From Holtiella tumoricola (GTDB lineage: Bacteria > Bacillota > Clostridia > Lachnospirales > Cellulosilyticaceae), in contig NZ_JAQIFT010000058.1 in the NCBI RefSeq assembly GCF_027857615.1, forward strand, positions 36,653-100,652: a stretch of DNA of 64,000 bases, in the 5' to 3' direction. The notes under the pieces are model-generated. The model had not been told where the DNA came from. It did no database searches and worked only from the letters and a program-made list of their open reading frames with translations. Shown here one piece after another: positions 52,142-60,840 of this stretch (position 1 is its first letter; the number at the start of each line of letters is the position of its first letter). The position numbers were made by a program, and so were the translations under genes.

Positions 52142-54019
52142 TTAGAAAGTAAGTGTTGTATCTAAATCATAAGTTTCCATATCAACAATAAGTTTAGCAG
52201 CGAAAGAACCTTTTAATCCTTCTTTACTTAAGTTCATACGTACGATACGTTCATCAGTTGTTTGGAATACGCCTACGCACATTGCGGCATTTGGAGCACC
52301 TGCTGCAGTTGAGATATAGTAGCGATGAACTTCATTGTTATCCCCTTCAAGTACGAGCATAACAAGTTGGCCTTTTTCAAAAGCAGCGTGGAATACGTAA
52401 CGGTCACACTCTTCTTCGAAACGTGCGTTAAATTTTTCACTTGCTAGGTCAGTAGCTTGGCTAGTGCCATCAATAGGTGTATCAAATTCAGCTGTTACAC
52501 CTAGTGTACCGAGAATTTTACCTTCACCTAATGTAAAGAGATCTCTTGCATCATAAAGAGGCATTTTTTCTGCACGATAGTAGTTTGCAGGTAAGTGCAT
52601 TTCAAAGACTACATTATCGTTTAATACTTCTACTGTAATAGAAGAAAGTTTGATATTTGGATTGTTAAGAGCAGCACGACTGCCTATACCTTCAACTGTC
52701 ACACCATCTTCTTGTGCCATACCACCAGAGTGTACAAGATAATGACCATCTGCATAGTATTCAACATTTGAAATATATGGAGAGAAGAAGTCTTTACCTC
52801 TTTCTTTACCAAATTGCCATACTTGACGAATGGTCATATCTTCTGTGTTAATCGCGTAGCGTACACCACGAGAGAAGTTATCATCACCTTTTAAGTAGTG
52901 TTCTGGATTTTTAGAGCGGAAGTGACCATTGTCAAATACCATAACGTCGCCTTCAGCTGTAATCACACATGCATGTGGTTCATAATGCCAATCAAAATCT
53001 CCTTCGCCAACAGGTTTGAAGAAGTACTTATCTACCATTTCTTGTGGCCAACCTTCAGGATCACCAAGCATCCAGTTAATTTCACTAGTCTCGTAATCGA
53101 TATTTACAAGAATATCTTGATGTCTACCAGAGAGTGTAATGCTATTCGTTTTTTTATCATACCAAAGGGCATTGTTGTGAAACCAATCATCGTCACTCCA
53201 ACTACCAGACTTAGCTACATCTTGTGGTAAGAATTTTTTGTAATCCCAAGTTTTAAGAATTTCTCCAGTGTGACGATCAACAAGAACACACATATCTTCT
53301 ACAGTATGAGAAGTGAAATCTTGAGTAAGGATAAGAATATTACCATCTTCCATTTCCCATTTATCATGGTGGTAACCACCTGGAATACGGTATTCAGCAT
53401 AAACTTTACCGAGTAAGCTCATTTCAAAGATACCTACAGTATTATAAGGCTTTTCTAAGAAACGGTAAGAACCAATAAGGATACGTCCATTACTAATACG
53501 TTTTAAGTCAAAAGTAAGATTTTCAGTTGTAAACCAACGGCAATCTCCATTGTAGTCATAACCAGCAGCTACAGAACGCATTGCAGAAGTAACAAACATA
53601 ATGTTATCTTGCATATACTCACTTGTTGTTTCCATTTTAGTTGGAGCATAAACGTTATCTGGTAAACCAGGTGTTTCAATAGAAACAATATGTACTTCAC
53701 CTGTAGAAAGTGTTAAAACAACTTGGTTAGCATATCCACCATATAATCCAAGAACAGGGATGTGATGTACAGTATTTTCTGGGAAATGATGAGTAATATC
53801 TGCAGCAGATGCTTTACCTTTTACTGTGAGTTCTACACTGGCTGGTGTTTCTGTTTTAAATAGAATAAGTGCAGTAAGTGGACAAATGGTATAAGGATTT
53901 AATTTAACAAGAGGATTGGAAAAAGTATAATGACCTTGTTCAAATTCTTGTAGAAAAGCTTTCTCAGCTTCAGCTTGGGTATGAATAATGTGTTTGATTT
54001 GTTTAATTTCAGTTGACAT
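52142..54019 (-). CDS. Aryl-sulfate sulfotransferase (ASST family)
   Basis: A 625-residue PAPS-independent arylsulfotransferase, which moves sulfate from one phenolic sulfate to another phenol. An N-terminal beta domain (1-130) precedes a propeller-like region. Histidines expected at the active site are in DDWFHNNALWYD, SGRHQDILVNIDY and DWHYEPHACVI; an arginine follows in DNGHFRSKNP. There is no signal peptide, in contrast to the periplasmic enterobacterial enzymes, so this one should be cytosolic. It lies 26 bp behind an SLC13-type anion transporter gene, consistent with import of an aryl sulfate. AAAGGAGGTC precedes the ATG. Confidence 0.85.
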   Translation of the reverse strand: MSTEIKQIKHIIHTQAEAEKAFLQEFEQGHYTFSNPLVKLNPYTICPLTALILFKTETPASVELTVKGKASAADITHHFPENTVHHIPVLGLYGGYANQVVLTLSTGEVHIVSIETPGLPDNVYAPTKMETTSEYMQDNIMFVTSAMRSVAAGYDYNGDCRWFTTENLTFDLKRISNGRILIGSYRFLEKPYNTVGIFEMSLLGKVYAEYRIPGGYHHDKWEMEDGNILILTQDFTSHTVEDMCVLVDRHTGEILKTWDYKKFLPQDVAKSGSWSDDDWFHNNALWYDKKTNSITLSGRHQDILVNIDYETSEINWMLGDPEGWPQEMVDKYFFKPVGEGDFDWHYEPHACVITAEGDVMVFDNGHFRSKNPEHYLKGDDNFSRGVRYAINTEDMTIRQVWQFGKERGKDFFSPYISNVEYYADGHYLVHSGGMAQEDGVTVEGIGSRAALNNPNIKLSSITVEVLNDNVVFEMHLPANYYRAEKMPLYDARDLFTLGEGKILGTLGVTAEFDTPIDGTSQATDLASEKFNARFEEECDRYVFHAAFEKGQLVMLVLEGDNNEVHRYYISTAAGAPNAAMCVGVFQTTDERIVRMNLSKEGLKGSFAAKLIVDMETYDLDTTLTF

Positions 54020-54045
54020 ATTAAAGACCTCCTTTAATGGTATAA

Positions 54046-55512
54046 TTAGAATATAAGATTAAGTAGTGGTAGACCAACTACAAAAGCTACAATAAGTGTT
54101 AATAAACTCATAATAATTGTGTATTTGTAAATATCTTTGACCTGTAACCATTCCTGATTACTGTGTAAGGCAGCTCCTAGTGCAGAAGATGCAGGTGTAA
54201 CCAGTGCAAGACATACAACAAAGAGCATAATTATACCCATTGGAATTGGAGAAATGCTATTTTGACTTGCAAAGATATTAATGATAGGAATAAAGAGCAT
54301 TCCGACTACGATGTTATTGCATAGGTTTGTAATAATAATACAAATCACCATAATGAGTACTGTAAAGGCAAGTACACTTTTACCTTCAAAAATAGGCATT
54401 AATGCAGATTGTAAAAATGGTGTAACACCTGTTTGCTCACTTGTTAGTGCATTTAAGATAGAGTTAGAAGACGCAACCATTAAGAATACTGGCCATGACA
54501 TATACTTTGAGGTGATTTTAGCAAAAGGAATAAGTGGTCTGCCATCTATTTTTAGGAACCCGCCTAGTGCAATGCATAAAATAGGAGAGGCATTTTGTGT
54601 ACTATTTAAAAAGGTTCTAATAGGCCCTTCAGGAAGGAGTGAAGGGACAAGCATCCAAAGAATAAAGATGCCTACTAAACCAATAAGAACTTTTTGACGT
54701 GTGTTCATAGGTGGTAAAGGATTTTGATTGAACATATCAGTATGTATATTTTTGAGCTTACTTACATCTGGTTTAAAAACATATTTCATAAGTAAGATAA
54801 TACCTAGAATGCTTACAAGAGAGATACAAGTTCCTACAAACATATAAGGAAGATATTCAATGTTAGAGCCTGTTACTTCTTTAAAGCTATTTAGTAATCC
54901 AGGTAAAATACTTTTAAATGGTGTAGAAGCAAAAGATAATGTCGCTACCATTACAACGGAGATCAGCATTAATGTTGTATATTTATCTTCTTTTTTCAGG
55001 TCAAGAACTTGGAAAAGGCTATAAAGAATGGGCCAAAACATAAAGATTGTAGCAGTTGCCATTGTAAGTGTTGCTAAGAGATAAACACCTAAAAGGAGCA
55101 TAAGAGAGAACATCCAAGGACGACCATTAATGATTTTACGTGTAACAAACCATCTTGAAACATATTCACAGATACCTTCTTCCGAGATTGCACCTGTTAA
55201 AATGATAACATACATAAGAAGGATAGCGAGAGGATTACCAAAAGTAGTGGTAATTACGCTATTCATTGGAGCAAAGCCTGAAATGCCTAAGAAGAGTATA
55301 CCTACAAAGCTAGGCCATATAGTATCTACTGTTGTCCAAAGGTATAGAGTACAGAGCAAAATACCTACTACACGCATACCTAAAGGTGTGATACAATTAA
55401 TGGGAGGTATTACCCAAAATATGAACATAAGAGCAAAACCTATTAGACAATGTATATAGTGAGAACGAGATGAATTGATGCTTTTTGTAACATTTGATGA
55501 TGAACTTTTCAT
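54046..55512 (-). CDS. SLC13/DASS-type anion symporter
   Basis: A 488-residue membrane protein with about eleven helices, resembling sodium-coupled dicarboxylate/sulfate symporters. Sequence marks are the paired re-entrant regions LTGAISEEGICEYVSRWFV and a C-terminal counterpart with CLALVTPASSALGAALHSNQ, which is the SNT/TPAS-like substrate loop. AGGAGGTCTT lies directly before ATG 55512; a longer frame starting at 55548 would begin inside the 14-bp palindrome and is rejected. With the sulfotransferase it probably forms an aryl-sulfate or sulfonate uptake and use operon. Confidence 0.8.
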   Translation of the reverse strand: MKSSSSNVTKSINSSRSHYIHCLIGFALMFIFWVIPPINCITPLGMRVVGILLCTLYLWTTVDTIWPSFVGILFLGISGFAPMNSVITTTFGNPLAILLMYVIILTGAISEEGICEYVSRWFVTRKIINGRPWMFSLMLLLGVYLLATLTMATATIFMFWPILYSLFQVLDLKKEDKYTTLMLISVVMVATLSFASTPFKSILPGLLNSFKEVTGSNIEYLPYMFVGTCISLVSILGIILLMKYVFKPDVSKLKNIHTDMFNQNPLPPMNTRQKVLIGLVGIFILWMLVPSLLPEGPIRTFLNSTQNASPILCIALGGFLKIDGRPLIPFAKITSKYMSWPVFLMVASSNSILNALTSEQTGVTPFLQSALMPIFEGKSVLAFTVLIMVICIIITNLCNNIVVGMLFIPIINIFASQNSISPIPMGIIMLFVVCLALVTPASSALGAALHSNQEWLQVKDIYKYTIIMSLLTLIVAFVVGLPLLNLIF

Positions 55513-55536
55513 AAGACCTCCTAATAAAATAAAATC

Positions 55537-55550
55537 CAATGGCGCCATTG
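55537..55550. promoter_or_regulatory. 14-bp perfect palindrome, probable operator
   Basis: CAATGGCGCCATTG lies 25 bp before the transporter start codon, in the space shared with the divergent Crp/Fnr-type regulator. It is G+C-rich in an AT-rich region, so chance is unlikely. The position suggests repression, or activation from a site close to the transcription start. Confidence 0.55.
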
Positions 55551-55696
55551 ATAGATAAAAAATTAACTAACTTGAATATAACATTGATTTGATATGAAAA
55601 AAATAATGTACATTAAGAATTAGGTGTTATAAAGAAAAAAATATAGCATATGTTAAAAATTTAAAATTTTATAGGCAAAAGGGGGATAATGGTAAA

Positions 55697-56380
55697 ATGA
55701 ATCAAATGAGACAAAAACTTATCAATGTAATCATGGAACAAGGTATTAGTGAAGTCATTACAAAAGGTGAAAGCCTTGGGAAAAATAATCAAGTAGCAAA
55801 TGCTATTTATTATCTTGAAGAGGGAGTATGTGGTCTTGTAAGATATACAAAAGCAGGAGAGGAAGTTGTCTATCATTACTTTCAAGCTGGAGATATTTTG
55901 GGAGGGGTGTACTTTAATTTAGCAGAAGAGCCAAGTAGCTATAATTATAAAAGTGATGCTAGATCTTATTTTTTAGCCAAGACTACATGTAAGATTTATA
56001 AGATTTACTATACTCAACTAAATAGTGCCATTCAGCAAGAGCCAATGCTTGCCAATATTATTTCTCATAGTATTGCTTATAATTTTCATCAAGTTATAGG
56101 ACATGTTCATGAGGAGAAAGAAGAGTATACCCATGTAAGGCTAAGTCGTTTTTTACTTAAATTAAGTCGTGAAATAGATGGGGAAGATAGATTAGATAAG
56201 CATTTTAACTATATAGAGATTGCCAAGTATTTAAGTGTACATACAGTGACTATATCACGTATTATGGCTACATTTAAGAAAAAGGAAATGGTAGAAAAAA
56301 GAGGACATCAAATTATTATAAAAGATAAGTGTGCACTGTTAGAAGTGGCACAAAATATGAGAAACGAAGAGTTTTTATAA
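55697..56380 (+). CDS. Crp/Fnr-family transcriptional regulator
   Basis: A 227-residue regulator. The cyclic-nucleotide-binding-like beta barrel spans residues 15-120 (YYLEEGVCGLVRYTKAGEEV, then FQAGDILGGV). The C-terminal winged helix has IEIAKYLSVHTVTISRIMAT, the recognition helix. There are no FNR-type cysteines at the N-terminus, so an iron-sulfur oxygen sensor is unlikely; it may bind an effector from the sulfur pathway. It is divergent from the transporter/sulfotransferase operon. The ribosome site is GGGGGAT about 10 nt upstream; a tiny ATG-GTA-AAA-TGA frame overlaps the start. Confidence 0.82.
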   Translation: MNQMRQKLINVIMEQGISEVITKGESLGKNNQVANAIYYLEEGVCGLVRYTKAGEEVVYHYFQAGDILGGVYFNLAEEPSSYNYKSDARSYFLAKTTCKIYKIYYTQLNSAIQQEPMLANIISHSIAYNFHQVIGHVHEEKEEYTHVRLSRFLLKLSREIDGEDRLDKHFNYIEIAKYLSVHTVTISRIMATFKKKEMVEKRGHQIIIKDKCALLEVAQNMRNEEFL

Positions 56381-56408
56381 TCTAAAGTATAAGAAACTAG
56401 AAGGTGGC

Positions 56409-56527
56409 TTGACACCAAAAATATGCTGTGATACCATTAAGTTGCTCAATCGGAGGGTATATAGAATACAATATGCTGGATAAGATTGCTAATGTTAATT
56501 AGTGATTTTATCCAGCTCTTTTTTTGT
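56409..56527 (+). ncRNA. Possible small RNA or attenuator before the MATE gene
   Basis: TTGACA (56409-56414), a 17-nt spacer and TACCAT (56432-56437) predict a start near 56444. A hairpin GCTGGATAA/TTATCCAGC (56475-56515) with seven T ends a transcript of about 85 nt. It lies 150 nt before the MATE gene and could be a leader that ends early, or a terminator for the Crp gene. No known riboswitch consensus is recognised. Confidence 0.4.
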
Positions 56528-56619
56528 TTAAAATTAATTTTTTACATTAAAATCAAGTAGATATGTATTCCTAGAATACCTTGATTGTTAATGAAATAGA
56601 TAAGATATAAGTACACAAA

Positions 56620-56670
56620 CAAGCAAAACACAAAAGCAAGCAAGACACAAAGATAAGTAAAAATAAAGGA
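56620..56670 (+). repeat. Three 17-bp tandem units in the MATE leader
   Basis: CAAGCAAAACACAAAAG, CAAGCAAGACACAAAGA and TAAGTAAAAATAAAGGA follow each other directly; the last runs into the AAAGGAGG ribosome site. They could make an unstructured A-rich leader. Confidence 0.5.
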
Positions 56671-56680
56671 GGAAAAAATA

Positions 56681-58024
56681 ATGGAGAACAATCAAGAACT
56701 TTTAACAGGACGTATTTTTCCTACATTGTTGAAATTTGCTATGCCCTTTTTAATTGCGAACTTGCTACAAGCTTTATATGGAGCCGCTGACCTTGTAATA
56801 GTAGGCTATTTTGCAGATGCAGCAGGGGTTGCAGCTGTTGCAACAGGAAGTCAAGTAATGCAGACGATTACAGGCATTGTAGTAGGTCTTACCACAGGAG
56901 GAACAGTGCTTATTGGTCAATATTTAGGTGCAAATAAGAAAGAAGCTATTTCTGAAATTGTAGGTAATATGATAAGTTTGTTTGCTGTGATTGCCTGCAT
57001 TTTAACAGTTATTATGGCGTTAGGGGCAAATCCAATTGCTCAATTTATGCATACGCCGGTAGAGGCATTGAAAGATACGATTCACTACATAAACATTTGT
57101 GCATTAGGTATTTTGTTTATTACAGGTTATAATAGTGTAAGTGGTATATTAAGAGGACTAGGTGATTCAAAGACCCCTTTAATTTTTGTGGCTATTGCAT
57201 GTATGATTAATATTATAGTAGATATTATTTTAGTAGGTGTATTAAAATGGGGAGCAAGAGGAGCAGCAGTTGCTACGATTACAGCTCAAGGACTTAGTTT
57301 CTTGTTGGCATTAGTCTATTTGAAGAAAAAAGGTGTGCCTTTTGAGTTTGGTAGACAGCATATTCGTTTTGTCCCGGTAAAGATCAAGGCTATTTTTAAG
57401 GTTGGGCTACCTATTGCTTTACAAGATGCTCTTGTAAATATATCCTTTTTAATTATTACAGCTATTATTAATTCAAGAGGACTTATAGATGCAGCAGCAG
57501 TAGGTGTTGTAGAAAAGGTGATTGTCTTTGCAATGTTACCTCCAACAGCTTTTGCTTCAGCTATTGCAGCTATGGCTGCTCAAAATATGGGTGCAGGGAA
57601 AGTAGAACGTGCGAAAAAATGCCTCTACACAGGTATTGGATGTTCTGCAATCTTTGGTCTCTTATGCTTACTTTATGGGCAAGGAGACAGTAGCCTTTTG
57701 ATGGGAATGTTTACAAAGGACCAAGAGGTTATAGTAGCCAGTAGCTTATACTTTAGGTCCTATAGTATAGATTGCCTTATGGTATGTGTAATCTTTTGTA
57801 TGAACGGATTTTTAAGTGGTTGTGGACATAGCTTATTTGCTATGATACATAGTTTAATTGCTACTTTCTTAGTACGTATTCCAATTGCTTATGGTTTAAG
57901 TAGATTGACAGAGATGACACTTTATGAAATAGGTCTTGCAGCACCTATTGCCTCTATGGTTTCTATAGTGATTTGTGTAATCTATATGAAAACAGGCAGG
58001 TGGAAAAAGACTGTGATCGAATAG
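56681..58024 (+). CDS. MATE-family efflux transporter
   Basis: A 447-residue, 12-helix transporter. The N-terminal half reads LPxxIANLLQALYGAADLVIVGYFADAAG-like sequence, and the second MatE repeat is near residue 245 (FKVGLPIALQDALVNISFLI). The length and motifs fit the NorM/DinF-like clostridial group of multidrug exporters. AAAGGAGGAAAA precedes the ATG. The DbpA-like helicase gene follows after 13 bp, so both may be on one transcript. Confidence 0.88.
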   Translation: MENNQELLTGRIFPTLLKFAMPFLIANLLQALYGAADLVIVGYFADAAGVAAVATGSQVMQTITGIVVGLTTGGTVLIGQYLGANKKEAISEIVGNMISLFAVIACILTVIMALGANPIAQFMHTPVEALKDTIHYINICALGILFITGYNSVSGILRGLGDSKTPLIFVAIACMINIIVDIILVGVLKWGARGAAVATITAQGLSFLLALVYLKKKGVPFEFGRQHIRFVPVKIKAIFKVGLPIALQDALVNISFLIITAIINSRGLIDAAAVGVVEKVIVFAMLPPTAFASAIAAMAAQNMGAGKVERAKKCLYTGIGCSAIFGLLCLLYGQGDSSLLMGMFTKDQEVIVASSLYFRSYSIDCLMVCVIFCMNGFLSGCGHSLFAMIHSLIATFLVRIPIAYGLSRLTEMTLYEIGLAAPIASMVSIVICVIYMKTGRWKKTVIE

Positions 58025-58037
58025 AGAGGAAGAAAAT

Positions 58038-59489
58038 ATGACAACATTGAGTAATAACTTTAAAGATTATAATTTAAGTGAGGAATTGTTAAAGGCGATA
58101 GAGGGGCTTCATTTTACACAGCCTACCCCTGTACAACAAGCAGTTATTCCGAGGGCTTTAGAAGGGGAGGACTTATTAGTTAAGTCTCAAACAGGAAGTG
58201 GAAAGACAGCAGCTTTTGCTATACCTTTATGTGAGAAGCTTTGTTGGGAAGAAAATAAGCCACAAGTATTGGTATTAACACCAACCCGTGAGCTAGCACT
58301 ACAAGTCAAAGAGGACTTCTTTAACATCGGACGCTTTAAACGTGTTAAAACAGTAGGGCTTTATGGAAAGGCACCTTTTCATATTCAACAAAAAGAGCTT
58401 AAACAAAAAACACACGTTGTTGTAGGTACACCAGGACGTGTATTAGACCATTTAGAAAGAGGAACTTTTATAGCAGAAGAGATTCGCTATGTGGTTATAG
58501 ATGAAGCAGATGAAATGTTCAAAATGGGCTTTTTAGATCAATTAGAAAGTATTATGAAAGCCTTACCTAATAACCGTCAAACTTTACTTTTCTCAGCTAC
58601 ATTAGCGCCTAATGTACAAAGTATTAGTGAAAAGTATATGAATCATCCAGTAGATATTAGTATTGAAAGTAAACAGCTTACAGCAGATAAGATTGAACAA
58701 GTTTGCTATCTAGTGGAAAGAGAGCAAAAGTTAACTGAACTTTATCATACACTCGTTTCAAACAATCCAGAGTGCTGTATGATTTTTGCGAATACAAAAG
58801 ATCAAGTAGATGAGATAGAAGCTTATTTACAAGAAAAAGATGTACGTATCCTAAAAATACATGGTGGGATGGAGCAACGAGACCGCTTTAGCGTTATGGA
58901 GGACTTTAGAGCTGGTAAGTTCCGTTACTTAGTGGCAACAGATGTAGCAGCAAGGGGTATTGATATTGATCATATTACTCATGTTATTAACTTTGATGTG
59001 CCAGAAGATAAAGAAAGCTATGTACATCGTATTGGACGAACAGGAAGAGGGGGGCGTGCAGGGAAGTCTATTACTCTTACAACTAAACAAGATAAAAGAT
59101 TCTTAGATGCTATTTATAACTATATTGGTTATGAAGTACCTGTTACAACACCACCAGATGTAGCACATGTAGAAGCAGCTCTTGAGAAGTTTAATGAAAC
59201 CCATGAAAAAACACTTAAGCTTGCACCAACAAAGGGTGAAAAGTTATCTAAAGACATTATTAAACTCCATATTAATGCAGGTAAGAAAACCAAAATGCGC
59301 CCAGTAGATATCGTAGGTACATTGTGCAACTTAAAAGGTATGAGTGCCGATGATGTAGGCATTATTAACGTACAAGATGTTTCAACTTTCGTAGAAATCT
59401 TAAATGGAAAAGGTGAAGATGTTCTTAATCAACTTCAAACCACACCGATTAAAGGAAGAATACGTAAAGTTACAAAGGCAGATAGGTAG
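58038..59489 (+). CDS. dbpA: DEAD-box RNA helicase with DbpA-type C-terminal domain
   Basis: A 483-residue ATP-dependent RNA helicase. Motifs in order are Q motif (HFTQPTPVQQAVIP), I (SQTGSGKT), Ia (PTRELA), TPGR, II (DEAD), III (SAT), then IV-VI ending HRIGRTGRGGRAG. Residues 410-480 form a DbpA/YxiN-like RNA-binding domain (RPVDIVGTLCNLKGMSADDVG), which in that group binds a hairpin of 23S rRNA. The likely role is ribosome assembly. It sits 13 bp behind the MATE gene with its own GAGGAAG site. A G+C-rich hairpin with a T-run near 59526-59562 probably ends the transcript. Confidence 0.85.
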   Translation: MTTLSNNFKDYNLSEELLKAIEGLHFTQPTPVQQAVIPRALEGEDLLVKSQTGSGKTAAFAIPLCEKLCWEENKPQVLVLTPTRELALQVKEDFFNIGRFKRVKTVGLYGKAPFHIQQKELKQKTHVVVGTPGRVLDHLERGTFIAEEIRYVVIDEADEMFKMGFLDQLESIMKALPNNRQTLLFSATLAPNVQSISEKYMNHPVDISIESKQLTADKIEQVCYLVEREQKLTELYHTLVSNNPECCMIFANTKDQVDEIEAYLQEKDVRILKIHGGMEQRDRFSVMEDFRAGKFRYLVATDVAARGIDIDHITHVINFDVPEDKESYVHRIGRTGRGGRAGKSITLTTKQDKRFLDAIYNYIGYEVPVTTPPDVAHVEAALEKFNETHEKTLKLAPTKGEKLSKDIIKLHINAGKKTKMRPVDIVGTLCNLKGMSADDVGIINVQDVSTFVEILNGKGEDVLNQLQTTPIKGRIRKVTKADR

Positions 59490-59574
59490 TAAATAGCTTA
59501 TAGAGTGAAAACTTAGCAGTTAAGAAGGAGGGGTGGGCACTACGTGTGCGCTCTCCCTTTTGCTTTTGCTCAAA

Positions 59575-59685
59575 TGGACTAAGAAGGTGTAAACTCATAC
59601 TCAGTCAGAATGTGCGAAAACTCGCTGGCGCTCAAACACTCGCACAAAATCCTTCCTTCATATTCGTTAACACATTCTAAGTCCA
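59575..59685. repeat. Long imperfect intergenic palindrome, copy B
   Basis: The outer arms TGGACTAAGAAGGTGT (59575-59590) and ACACATTCTAAGTCCA (59670-59685) pair with two mismatches. The inner part pairs TGTGCG/CGCACA around AAAACTCGCTGGCGCTCAAACA. The same AAAACTCG...CTCAAACA core is in the palindrome at 30066-30177. Confidence 0.6.
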
Positions 59686-59943
59686 TCCTCGAAAAAAGCT
59701 CCAGTGAGGTCACCTACGCATCACCGGCCTTTTCTACTCATTGAAGTAAGTTTTCACTTCCAGTGACACATCTTGGTGAAGAGACTAGAGTGAATATTTC
59801 TTATTTGAAGGCAAAGCCTCCAAGTGTTCGATAAGACGCCTTGAAAATGGAATCCTAACCCATAAAGTAAGAGCGTGCACATTCTAGTAGACTTGATAAA
59901 CGGAGAGGGATGGGGTGCTCTACAGAACCTGGCTAGGTAACTT

Positions 59944-60021
59944 TTATTGAGTAGGTGCTAGGCGACATACGCCATAGGTATCTTCTAAGAGCTGTAAGGT
60001 AAGTTGAGTAGTACGAGACAT
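59944..60021 (-). pseudogene. N-terminal remnant of an ACT-domain protein gene
   Basis: A 25-codon frame starts at ATG 60021 behind a good AAAGGAGAA ribosome site and reads TQLTLQLLEDTYGVCRLAPT before TAA. The LLEDTYGVCRLAP segment matches the opening strand of the small ACT-domain proteins with the pattern LxLLxxxxxVCRLxP, whose usual length is about 130 residues. The rest is not recognisable downstream. So the start signals are intact but the body is lost. Confidence 0.5.
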
Positions 60022-60211
60022 AATCAGTTCTCCTTTCATATTAAAATAAAGCATATTTAAAATAGAATATATAAATAAAAGCCTAGAAGAATGACAAATA
60101 ATCTTCTAGGCATTATATTTAGTAGAAAGTATATTACCATAGGAATAGTTGAAAAACAATATAAAAGTGGTTACAATAGGGAAGGAATATAAGAACGAAG
60201 AGGATTAACAA

Positions 60212-60745
60212 ATGAATCAAATTAGACGTGCAATGATGGCAGATGTAGAAGCGGTAAGAGATTTATATGATACTTTAAATGATTATTTAGCAACCCATGT
60301 GAATTATACAGGATGGACGAAGGGTGTGTATCCCAATGCTGAAACAGCATTAACAGGTATTCAAAAAGAAGAGTTATTTGTTATATACGAAGAAGGGCAT
60401 TTAGCTGGGACAGTTATTCTAAATCATGATCAGGCAGAGGCTTATGAAGAAGGAAGCTGGAGCGAGGAATTAAACAACGAAGAGGTATTAGTAGTACACA
60501 CATTGGCCATACACCCGGAGTATACGGGCCGCGGTATTGCAACGAAGCTTTTAGAGTTTGCAGCAAACTATGGAAAAGAACAGGGGATTAAAGCAATTAG
60601 GTTAGATGCCTCTATTGGTAATACACCAGCCCAAGCACTTTATACAAAGTGTGGATATAAAGAAGCAGGTATTGTGGATTTAAGATTAGGTATTCCGGAA
60701 TTGGTTTGGTTTAAACTTTACGAATTACCGCTTAATAAGATGTAA
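60212..60745 (+). CDS. GNAT-family N-acetyltransferase
   Basis: A 177-residue acetyltransferase. The acetyl-CoA site is VHTLAIHPEYTGRGIATKLL (R/QxxGxG/A in TGRGIA), followed by IRLDASIGNTPAQALYTKCG, the typical GNAT closing motif. It is similar to small RimI/YitI-like clostridial enzymes; the acceptor is unknown. A sirtuin-type deacylase gene follows 95 bp downstream, which might indicate a related acyl-group role, but I cannot show a link. Confidence 0.8.
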   Translation: MNQIRRAMMADVEAVRDLYDTLNDYLATHVNYTGWTKGVYPNAETALTGIQKEELFVIYEEGHLAGTVILNHDQAEAYEEGSWSEELNNEEVLVVHTLAIHPEYTGRGIATKLLEFAANYGKEQGIKAIRLDASIGNTPAQALYTKCGYKEAGIVDLRLGIPELVWFKLYELPLNKM

Positions 60746-60840
60746 CTTAAAATATTCAGAGTAGATCAAGTGAAAATGAAGTATTTTGACGGGTTTATTG
60801 AGTATATAAATATACTATGATAAAAAATGGAGATGACTAC

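Larger units (their letters stand above)
59490..60211. other. Gene-poor spacer of about 720 bp
   Basis: It holds a terminator-like hairpin at 59526-59562, the long palindrome at 59575-59685, 260 bp without recognised features (59686-59943), an ACT-domain gene remnant on the minus strand at 59944-60021, and a perfect 10-bp hairpin (60081-60090 with 60102-60111, GCCTAGAAGA). Base composition is less AT-rich than the usual spacer in this window, which suggests decayed coding sequence. Confidence 0.5.

Noticed and set aside
54281..54697. A 138-codon plus-strand frame inside the SLC13-type transporter
   Set aside because: Antisense of hydrophobic transporter codons; no ribosome site or family match.
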